Assembly: GCF_002264395.1 (NCBI RefSeq) | Contig: NZ_NFVA01000007.1 | Coordinates: 62,001 to 126,000 of the forward strand | From: Paenibacillus sp. VTT E-133291 | Lineage (GTDB): Bacteria > Bacillota > Bacilli > Paenibacillales > Paenibacillaceae | Length of the DNA: 64,000 nt | Direction of reading: 5' to 3' | Part shown: in pieces, positions 1 through 7,221 of the stretch | How positions within the stretch are numbered: the stretch's first letter is position 1 | Layout: every line of letters begins with the position of its first letter | The notes under the pieces: generated by a model | Told to the model about the DNA's origin: nothing | Database searches by the model: none | What the model saw: the letters and a program-made list of their open reading frames with translations, nothing else | Translations under genes and position numbers: made by a program

Positions 1-1571
1 TCTCTAAGGGCTTGTTAATGGGCGCACGGGGGAACTCCGGTGTTATTTTATCTCAATTGTTCAGAGGATTTAGCAGATCTGCAGCTCAGCATGATGAGCT
101 AAACACACAGCAATTTGCTGCTGCACTGCAAAGCGGAGTGGACGCAGCCTATAAAGCAGTTGTGAAGCCTGTAGAAGGAACTATTCTTACAGTGGCTAAA
201 GAGGCTGCGAGACATGCTGTCTACTATGCTCGCCGAACTACAGATGTTACAGAGCTCATGACAGAGGTATTGGCCAAAGCAAAGGAAGCCTTAGCCTATA
301 CACCGGAACAATTGCCTGTCTTGAAGCAAGTCGGTGTCGTAGATTCTGGAGGTCAAGGGTTGGTCTATATTTATGAAGGGTTTCACCAGCATCTGACGAG
401 CGGAAGCTCCGGTGTGTCTGAAACTGTAAAAGGACAACCTCAGGCACCAGTCGTGCCAACACCAGTACCAGTGTTAAAGAAACCTGAAAGCGAACTGTCT
501 TCTGTACAGTCTTCTGCACAATCACAGCTTTCTACAGAAGACATAGAATTTCTATATGATATGGAGTTCTTCATTAATCGCCAGTTAGGCGGTAACGTGA
601 GAACGGATTTTGATGAGGAAGCCTTTAGGAAAGCGTTGTCAGTAAATGGAGATTCCATTATTGTAATTTCGGATGATGAAACCATTAAAGTACATGTGCA
701 TTCCAAGGCTCCAGGTGAAGTTTTGAATCTGGCACTCCTCTATGGGGAAATTACGCAGATTCATATTCTCAATATGCGTGAGCAACACCGTGACTTGCTA
801 ACAGCAGGGATGGATATTGCACCTATGCCAGATGTTTTCGCTGATATGCCGGATGAACAGAGCCGGGTACAATCAGCTCCAGCCGAACCACCAGCAGATG
901 ATTTGGCACCTTACGGATTCATCGCAGTATCATCAGGGGCTGGGATTGCAGATATATTCAAAAGTCTCGGTGTGGATGTTGTCCTAGCTGGAGGTCAGAC
1001 TATGAACCCTAGTACAGAGGATTTCGTGAACGCGATTTCTTCTATATCTGCGAAGCATGTATACATTCTGCCGAATAACTCCAATATTGTTCTTGCCGCT
1101 CAGCAAGCTAAAGATCTCTTGGAGGGCGAACGTGAGATTACGGTTATTCCAAGTAAAAGCATTCCTCAAGGAATCGCTGCAGCCTTTGCGTTCCAAGAAG
1201 AGGATTCCGTGGAAATTAATTCTGGGAACATGCTAGAAGCAATCTCACAGGTCAAGTCAGGACAAGTAACAAATGCTGTCCGTGATACAAGCTTTGATGA
1301 TCTGGAGATTAAATCCGGGCAATTTATCGGAATTTCAAATTCCAAAATTGTCGCTGCCGCAGATGATCTGTTAGCTGCAAGTCAGGCCCTGCTGTCCAAC
1401 ATGCTTGAGAATGGCGATGAAATCGTTACGATCCTTATTGGAGCAGAAACTGATTCTGAGGTCACAGATTCCTTAAGAGATTGGCTGGAAGAGACTTACC
1501 CGAATGTGGAAGTAGAGATTCATGAGGGTGGCCAACCCCTTTATTATTATCTTTTCTCCGTAGAGCCATAG
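1..1571 (+). CDS. fakA: Fatty acid kinase catalytic subunit FakA (DhaL-type), 5' end outside window
   Basis: Phosphorylates fatty acids bound by a DegV/FakB partner so that they can enter phospholipid synthesis; cytosolic. The open frame runs in from the left edge, and the first visible residues SKGLLMGARGNSGVILSQ match the DhaL kinase core. The preceding nucleotide-binding Asp motifs, perhaps 70-80 residues, lie outside the window, so the TTG at 12 is not the true start. The DhaL helices end near visible residue 130. A Pro-rich linker follows (about 135-165), then the C-terminal Dak-phosphatase-like domain ending in the family motif GGQPLYYYLFSVEP. The neighbouring DegV gene fits the FakA/FakB pairing, which is established in staphylococci. 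Confidence 0.93.
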   Translation, partial: SKGLLMGARGNSGVILSQLFRGFSRSAAQHDELNTQQFAAALQSGVDAAYKAVVKPVEGTILTVAKEAARHAVYYARRTTDVTELMTEVLAKAKEALAYTPEQLPVLKQVGVVDSGGQGLVYIYEGFHQHLTSGSSGVSETVKGQPQAPVVPTPVPVLKKPESELSSVQSSAQSQLSTEDIEFLYDMEFFINRQLGGNVRTDFDEEAFRKALSVNGDSIIVISDDETIKVHVHSKAPGEVLNLALLYGEITQIHILNMREQHRDLLTAGMDIAPMPDVFADMPDEQSRVQSAPAEPPADDLAPYGFIAVSSGAGIADIFKSLGVDVVLAGGQTMNPSTEDFVNAISSISAKHVYILPNNSNIVLAAQQAKDLLEGEREITVIPSKSIPQGIAAAFAFQEEDSVEINSGNMLEAISQVKSGQVTNAVRDTSFDDLEIKSGQFIGISNSKIVAAADDLLAASQALLSNMLENGDEIVTILIGAETDSEVTDSLRDWLEETYPNVEVEIHEGGQPLYYYLFSVEP

Positions 1572-1655
1572 ATAGATGCTGAGGGTTCTATAACAGTTCA
1601 GAAGCAACTTGCTAATTACGTAGTTGGCAAAATTATAGTATGGGGGAGATAATCC

Positions 1656-2519
1656 ATGAATCGTACCATTATCGTCACCGACAGCACATCTGATATCCCG
1701 CCAGCAATGGCGGAAACGTATGGCATTGAGGTCGTCCCTTTGACCTTGATGTTCGGCGAAGAGGCTTTCCGGGACAATCTGGATATGACGCCGGAGCAGT
1801 TCTATGAGCGACTTCCCCGCTCGTCACAGTTGCCGACTACTTCTCAACCTTCACCGGTTGAATACATGAATGTGTATCGAGATATTCTGGAACGTTCCCC
1901 GGGAAGTCCTATCCTTTCGTTTCATATTTCTTCTGGACTAAGCGGTACGTATCAATCAGCACTATTGGCTAAATCGATGTTGGAGGAAGAGGGAGAAGGG
2001 ATCACTGTAGTAGATTCTCTCTCCGCTTCTTACGGTTTTGGATTTATGGTGGTGGAAGCCGCCAGGTTGGCTGCTGAAGATAAGAGTCCCGAAGCGATTC
2101 TTGAAGCTGTAGAAAGTCTGCGCCAATCTCGTAAGCTTTACTTCTTGGTAGATACACTTGAATATTTACAAAAAGGCGGGAGAATCGGAAAGGCCTCGGC
2201 CATTCTGGGAACGCTTCTTAATATTAAGCCGATCCTTTCTATTGATGCAGAAGGAATAATATATGCGGTCGAGAAAGTTAGAGGCCGTAAGAAGGCTATT
2301 GCCCGTATGATTGAATTATTTAAGAAGGATATTCAAGGTGTAGACAAAATCAATGTGGCCGTGGGTCATACGGCTGAACCGTCTTCTGGTGAAGAGTTCC
2401 TGAAAGAGCTGTCAGGACATTTTACACTGGAAGAGAAAGTGCTGACGAACGTCGGCCCTGTCGTGGGCAGTCATGTCGGAAACGGTACATTAGCTGTATT
2501 CATTTGGCCTGCAAAATGA
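1656..2519 (+). CDS. DegV family fatty acid-binding protein (FakB-like)
   Basis: Predicted to bind a fatty acid and present it to FakA for phosphorylation. The 287 residues match the family length. The N-terminus reads IIVTDSTSDIPPA, followed by the family segments LPTTSQPSP (about residue 59) and the serine-rich ILSFHISSGLSGTYQSA (about 90-106), which in solved DegV structures holds the lipid carboxylate. The ATG follows GGGGGAG in 'gtatgggggagataatcc'. It lies 84 bp after fakA and 9 bp before recG on the same strand, so the three may be co-transcribed. Which fatty acid it prefers cannot be read from the sequence. Confidence 0.93.
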   Translation: MNRTIIVTDSTSDIPPAMAETYGIEVVPLTLMFGEEAFRDNLDMTPEQFYERLPRSSQLPTTSQPSPVEYMNVYRDILERSPGSPILSFHISSGLSGTYQSALLAKSMLEEEGEGITVVDSLSASYGFGFMVVEAARLAAEDKSPEAILEAVESLRQSRKLYFLVDTLEYLQKGGRIGKASAILGTLLNIKPILSIDAEGIIYAVEKVRGRKKAIARMIELFKKDIQGVDKINVAVGHTAEPSSGEEFLKELSGHFTLEEKVLTNVGPVVGSHVGNGTLAVFIWPAK

Positions 2520-2528
2520 GGGATCAAT

Positions 2529-4580
2529 ATGACACTGTCATTAAATCAAATTGAAGTAAAAAACATAACTGGCGTGAGTGCTCAAAAGCAAAGCGAGCTT
2601 CACGCCTTTGGCGTCTTTACAGTAAAGGATTTGTTAGAATATTATCCGTTTCGTTATGAGGATTATCGCCCGCGCTCGTTGAGTGAAACCAAACATGGGG
2701 ATAAAGTGACTACAGAGGCTAAAGTGATCGGTATCCCTGTGCTGCAGCGTTTTGGAGGTAAATCACGACTTAGTTGCAAAATGGTTGCGGAGCCATGGAT
2801 GTTCACAGCTACATGGTTTAATCGTCATTATGTGCGTGAGCAGCTTACTGTGGGAAGAGAAATTGTACTCACAGGTAAATGGGATCAGAAGCGAAATCAA
2901 ATTACAGTGACGGATTTTGAATTTCCCGATCGTGGGGAAGGGAAGACAGGGACACTACAGCCAGTCTATTCCGTCGGTGGAAAGATCACGCAGTCGTGGA
3001 TCAGGAAAAGTATTAATCAGGCGCTTCAACAGTATGGAGATCTAATTCCCGAGATATTGCCAAATTCTATTATGCGCCAATATGATTTTATGCCCCGCAA
3101 ACGGGCGATTGCTACCATTCATAGGCCAGAGGATACGCGTGAAGGGCAGCAGGGACGCCGCAGGATGGTGTATGAGGAGTTGTTTCTGTTCCAACTGAAG
3201 ATGCAGGCATTCCGGGTGCTCAATCGCGGTAGGATGGATGGTGTAGTTCATACTGTGGATAACGCAACCGTTCGTCAGTTTGTTCGCAGCTTGCCTTTTG
3301 AGCTTACAGATGCTCAGAAACGAGTGGAGCTGGAGATCTTACATGATCTGCGATCGTCCTATTGTATGAATCGGCTGCTTCAAGGTGATGTCGGTTCCGG
3401 CAAAACTGTACTAGCTGCCGTCGCGCTTTTTGCTACCGTGCGATCTGGTTTTCAGGGTGCGCTTATGGTGCCCACTGAGATTTTAGCAGAGCAGCATATG
3501 CGTTCACTTACGAAGATGTTTGAGCCGTTTGGAATTACGGTTGGTCTGTTAACAGGGAGTGTAACTGGACGGAAACGTAAAGAATTGTTAGCTTCACTAC
3601 AAATGGGGATGCTCGATATTGTGGTAGGGACGCATGCGTTGATTCAGGAGGATGTATTTTTCCGTGATCTGGGTCTTGTTGTTACGGACGAGCAGCATCG
3701 GTTTGGTGTCAACCAACGAGGTGTATTGCGGCGTAAAGGATACAATCCGGATGTACTTACAATGACTGCAACGCCTATTCCACGAACACTCGCGATCTCT
3801 GTTTTTGGAGACATGGATGTATCCACGCTGTCGGAAAGACCGAAAGGTCGAGTACCTATAACCAGTTATTGGGTCAAGCATGATCTCATGGATCGTGTCC
3901 TGAATCTCATTAAGCGTGAAATAGAGCTGGGACGTCAGGCTTATCTGATTTGTCCGCTCATTGAAGAATCGGAGAAATTGGATGTGCAGAATGCTATAGA
4001 TTTACATATTCAGATGAGCCAAGCTTTTCCTAACTATAAAGTTGGGCTTTTGCACGGGAAAATGTCTCCTGCTGAAAAAGATGAAGTGATGCGAGCATTC
4101 TATAACAATGAATTGCAACTCCTAGTGTCCACAACGGTTGTAGAGGTGGGTGTAGACGTTCCTAATGCCACCTTAATGATTATTATGGATGCAGACAGGT
4201 TCGGACTATCTCAGCTACACCAGCTGCGTGGGCGGGTTGGTAGAGGGGAGCATGCTTCTTATTGTGTATTGGTGGCTGATCCAAAATCTGAAATCGGGCG
4301 TGAACGAATGACTGCCATGACCGACACAGACGATGGATTTGAAATTTCACGGAGAGATTTGGAGCTGCGTGGTCCAGGTGACTTTTTTGGAACTAAGCAG
4401 AGTGGGTTACCGGAGTTCCGCTTGGCGGATATGACCGCTGATTTTGAAGTGCTGGAGCAGGCGCGTGATGATGTGGCAGAGCTGCTCAAGGATGAGAAGT
4501 TCTGGACATCTCCTGAATATGCACCTCTTCGGCATTATTTACAAGGCGAGCAAATTTTCCAAGGGGAATTAATTGACTAA
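2529..4580 (+). CDS. recG: ATP-dependent DNA helicase RecG
   Basis: Branch-migration helicase that remodels stalled replication forks and Holliday junctions. The 683 residues are full length. The N-terminal wedge/OB-fold domain covers about 1-240. The Walker A motif GDVGSGKT is at 286-293 and the DEQH box at 387-390, followed by TATPIPRTL and, in the second RecA lobe, QLRGRVGRG. The C-terminal RecG-specific region includes LRGPGDFFGTKQSG. The start is only 9 bp after the DegV gene, with GAGGGATCAA as ribosome site. The fakA-fakB-recG order is common in Firmicutes. Confidence 0.97.
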   Translation: MTLSLNQIEVKNITGVSAQKQSELHAFGVFTVKDLLEYYPFRYEDYRPRSLSETKHGDKVTTEAKVIGIPVLQRFGGKSRLSCKMVAEPWMFTATWFNRHYVREQLTVGREIVLTGKWDQKRNQITVTDFEFPDRGEGKTGTLQPVYSVGGKITQSWIRKSINQALQQYGDLIPEILPNSIMRQYDFMPRKRAIATIHRPEDTREGQQGRRRMVYEELFLFQLKMQAFRVLNRGRMDGVVHTVDNATVRQFVRSLPFELTDAQKRVELEILHDLRSSYCMNRLLQGDVGSGKTVLAAVALFATVRSGFQGALMVPTEILAEQHMRSLTKMFEPFGITVGLLTGSVTGRKRKELLASLQMGMLDIVVGTHALIQEDVFFRDLGLVVTDEQHRFGVNQRGVLRRKGYNPDVLTMTATPIPRTLAISVFGDMDVSTLSERPKGRVPITSYWVKHDLMDRVLNLIKREIELGRQAYLICPLIEESEKLDVQNAIDLHIQMSQAFPNYKVGLLHGKMSPAEKDEVMRAFYNNELQLLVSTTVVEVGVDVPNATLMIIMDADRFGLSQLHQLRGRVGRGEHASYCVLVADPKSEIGRERMTAMTDTDDGFEISRRDLELRGPGDFFGTKQSGLPEFRLADMTADFEVLEQARDDVAELLKDEKFWTSPEYAPLRHYLQGEQIFQGELID

Positions 4581-4646
4581 GTAGGCACATCCAGCACCTA
4601 AGCCTCATATACTGTGAAAGATTGGATATGACGGGAGGTGCTACAC

Positions 4647-4934
4647 TTGGGTTATCAACAATTCGGAATTAGCCCTCAGCTCGTGGAACGCATCAAGCTG
4701 AAGATGAAAAACGCGACTGTCAAAGATCGTATTAAAAATATGATTAACGGCGTCTCGAAACAAGAATTACAGGACACTGCGGTTGTTCGCAGGCTGGTAC
4801 GGAATGCGTCAGGTGTACTGAACGAGAAATTGACCTCGACGCAGGAAGACCAAATTGTGAAATTTATTATCGCTCAGAAAATTGATCCGAACAACACCTT
4901 CCACTTGATCCGTTTATGGGGAATGTTCCGTTAG
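4647..4934 (+). CDS. spoVIF: SpoVIF-like sporulation protein
   Basis: Small (95 aa), basic, soluble protein resembling stage VI sporulation protein F (B. subtilis YjcC), which is needed for spore coat assembly and resistance. The similarity lies in the central pattern LKMKNATVKDRIKNMINGVS followed by RRLVRNASGVLNEKLTSTQE and a C-terminal helix. The TTG at 4647 is preferred because GGGAGGTG (4633-4640) ends 6-8 nt upstream; the GTG at 4638 overlaps that site. A strong hairpin terminator follows at 4953. I am sure that the gene is real, less sure of the exact name. Confidence 0.72.
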   Translation: MGYQQFGISPQLVERIKLKMKNATVKDRIKNMINGVSKQELQDTAVVRRLVRNASGVLNEKLTSTQEDQIVKFIIAQKIDPNNTFHLIRLWGMFR

Positions 4935-4952
4935 GAAAGTGTGCTAGCTCAA

Positions 4953-5008
4953 AAAAATAGAAGCTGTCTCCAAAGTAGTGAATGCTACTTGGGACAGCTT
5001 CTATTTTT
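4953..5008. terminator. Bidirectional rho-independent terminator
   Basis: Near-perfect inverted repeat: AATAGAAGCTGTC...TAG pairs with CTA...GACAGCTTCTATT around a short loop. It has an A-run on the left and a T-run on the right, so it can end both the rightward spoVIF transcript and leftward transcripts from the YitT gene. Confidence 0.9.
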
Positions 5009-5148
5009 GATTTATGCAAATCTGCAGGAATTCTTGCCTCAGAAGAAGCTTACGAGCGATAATTGAGGATATTCCTGTACTTTTGCAGAAATTCTCTGTT
5101 CTAGTGAAAGAAATGGGTAAATAAGAGGGGTCATCACTTGATTGTCAG

Positions 5149-6009
5149 TTATGATGGCAGGTTACTCAATCTTTGATCACTGGCAGCTGATTTGAGCACA
5201 ATTTGGCTGTTGGGATCACAATCAAGGACGATGGTCCGCAGTTGATGTTCCTCCATTTTGTTGATGAGACAAAACAATGTGCTAAGCTCTCCGTTTTGCC
5301 CTGAGCCTTCAGCAAGGCCGACTTCTCGATGTAGTGAGTTTTCGAGCGCTTCCTGGACATCCTTACAACGATTGCTGGTAATCCATGCAGCGCGTGAATC
5401 GGACAAGCCTCGGAGTGAGAATCTCACACCTTCGAAGGCCAATAAGTAAGCAATAATGGAGTACATGGCTTGCTCCCAGCCAAATAGTGTGCCTGCTATA
5501 AGCAAAATAGCACAGTTCAGAATCATGATGACGACTTCGGTTGACTTTGGCGGTCCACCACTCAGAAGTGAATATCCTTGATCACTTGCATGTTTGTTTA
5601 CACCACCGAATCGGACAGATATACCGATACCAAGTCCTAAACAGATCCCACCTGTCATAGCAGCAGGTAAAGGATCACTAATCACTGCAGGAAAACGGTG
5701 TAGAGCAAGAGAAGCGATGGTCAAGCAAGTCAATCCTAGAACGGTATACAGAGCAAAGCGAAGATTCACTTGCTTTCGAGACATGAATATAAAAGGCAGA
5801 TTGAATAGGAAAAGAAACAATCCCAGCCGCATTTCAGTGGTATGAGCGAATAATGCCGATAAACCTGTGATTCCACCAACTACAAGCCCATGTGGTATGA
5901 GAAATAACTCTAATCCTACTGCGGCAAGTAGTGCTCCTGCAATAACGGTTAGAACTCGGAATACTGAATTTTTACGTAGTTGTTTATGTTGTGTTGTCTT
6001 AGTCTGCAA
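5149..6009 (-). CDS. YitT family membrane protein (DUF161 + DUF2179)
   Basis: Integral membrane protein of unknown transport or sensing role, 286 aa with the chosen start. About five to six hydrophobic segments fill residues 20-200 (for example VLTVIAGALLAAVGLELFLI), and a soluble C-terminal domain of about 80 residues carries the DUF2179 pattern ITSNRCKDVQEALENSL. The TTG at 6009 is chosen because AAAGGAGG sits 7 nt upstream. The in-frame ATG at 6048 lacks a good ribosome site and would place that GGAGG inside the gene. Paenibacillus typically has many YitT paralogues. The gene stands alone and is convergent with spoVIF. Confidence 0.9.
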   Translation of the reverse strand: MQTKTTQHKQLRKNSVFRVLTVIAGALLAAVGLELFLIPHGLVVGGITGLSALFAHTTEMRLGLFLFLFNLPFIFMSRKQVNLRFALYTVLGLTCLTIASLALHRFPAVISDPLPAAMTGGICLGLGIGISVRFGGVNKHASDQGYSLLSGGPPKSTEVVIMILNCAILLIAGTLFGWEQAMYSIIAYLLAFEGVRFSLRGLSDSRAAWITSNRCKDVQEALENSLHREVGLAEGSGQNGELSTLFCLINKMEEHQLRTIVLDCDPNSQIVLKSAASDQRLSNLPS

Positions 6010-6130
6010 TGTTTTTCCTCCTTTAGCAGGGGAAACAACTTTATTCATTTTCGTTACCTACATTTAGGTGTCTTATAATCATTTCACTTTCTTCGAATAT
6101 TTATCAATGGAAGTTCTAAATGCCTTTCAG

Positions 6131-6526
6131 CTAACATTCATTTAAGGCAGAGATGAACTTCGCATGGCGTATTGATATTAGAAAGTGAGAAGTGAATTTT
6201 AGCAGGTACAGCCGCAGTCGAAGCAAAAATTTATAGATCACAGGACGGAATACTAAAGAAAGTGCAGGGAGTATTGCAGCTACTGCAATAGATTTAGTTC
6301 CCCACTGTTCAGTTATTTTGATGGCTCCTATTTGAGGAGTTATTTGGGGTGCCGTCCTTACGGGAGGTATAAACTTTCGCTCGTAGCGTTCAATTTCGGT
6401 TGTCGTTGATTCTTGCTCCGTAGTGAGTAATCCTCCAGACCAAACCGGCGGAAAAGAAAACATCATTCCTAGAATTAGGACGATACGAAGAAACCAATGT
6501 AGTGACAAACGCGCTATATATTGCAC
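6131..6526 (-). CDS. Hypothetical two-segment membrane protein
   Basis: I do not recognise this 131-residue protein. The GTG at 6526 has an excellent ribosome site (GGGAGGTG at 6542-6535, 8 nt spacing), which supports a real gene; an ATG 45 nt further upstream is less likely. The N-terminal hydrophobic stretch IVLILGMMFSFPPVWSGG (about residues 14-31) is followed by an extracytoplasmic-looking, charged, proline-containing linker. A second hydrophobic stretch (AVAAILPALSLVFRPVIYKF) and a basic tail complete it. The gene is divergent from the DUF2500 gene. Confidence 0.6.
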   Translation of the reverse strand: MQYIARLSLHWFLRIVLILGMMFSFPPVWSGGLLTTEQESTTTEIERYERKFIPPVRTAPQITPQIGAIKITEQWGTKSIAVAAILPALSLVFRPVIYKFLLRLRLYLLKFTSHFLISIRHAKFISALNEC

Positions 6527-6710
6527 CGAAATAACACCTCCCAACCGTATGTAGTATAAAAAGCATACCATACCTTTTCATTTGATTCCAAATGGTTTTG
6601 TGAAAAAAATTCATTTGAAAACGATGAAAACATGAAACCGAACGGGAATAATGACGTATTTCGTAGAAAAGAAGACTTTTATTATCTTCTATCAGTCAGG
6701 AGGAATAAAT

Positions 6711-7124
6711 TTGAGCGAATGGCAGGATTTTAACGGTTTTGATGAACAAAGCTTTTTCGGGAATTTCATTCATGAGATGCCCCTATTTTTTAAATTATTT
6801 GCTTTGTTAATTCTAGGTATTTTCGTTTTTATAATTTATAAATCAGTGAGAAGCTGGATGTCCAACAACGCAAGTCCCTTGATAAAAGCTAGCTCTAAAG
6901 CTGTGACGAAAAGGACTGAGGTATGGGGTGGATCGGGTGAATCGAGCGCACATACTAGCTATTATGTGACATTTGAGTTTGAGGATGGTGGACGTTTGGA
7001 ACTGCAGGTTAGAGATCAGGATTACGGTCTGATTGTAGAAGGGGATCGAGGAGAACTCCTTTATCAAGGGACTAGATTCAAGAGCTTTGATCGAGTCAAG
7101 GAGACTGAACGGCTTAATTTCTAA
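6711..7124 (+). CDS. DUF2500 family membrane-anchored protein
   Basis: 137 residues. One transmembrane helix (about 25-45, LFALLILGIFVFIIYKSV) is followed by a soluble domain typical of DUF2500: AKAVTKRTEVWGG-like strand, YYVTFEFEDGGRLELQV, YGLIVEGDRGELLYQGTRF. The family has no established function. The TTG at 6711 follows AGGAGG (6699-6704), so it is preferred to an ATG 60 nt upstream that has no ribosome site. The gene is about 100 bp upstream of the Ca2+ ATPase; co-transcription is possible but not shown. Confidence 0.85.
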   Translation: MSEWQDFNGFDEQSFFGNFIHEMPLFFKLFALLILGIFVFIIYKSVRSWMSNNASPLIKASSKAVTKRTEVWGGSGESSAHTSYYVTFEFEDGGRLELQVRDQDYGLIVEGDRGELLYQGTRFKSFDRVKETERLNF

Positions 7125-7221
7125 AATTGTACATAACGTTCTAGAATCACTATGCCTTTTTTGGGTAAGACTCATATGAGAGGTTTTACCATAATCTCAA
7201 TCCCGGAAGGAGGCTATTGTC

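Noticed and set aside
7125..7221. yybP-ykoY manganese riboswitch before the P-type ATPase
   Set aside because: The region is too short and lacks the conserved internal-loop sequences of that class.
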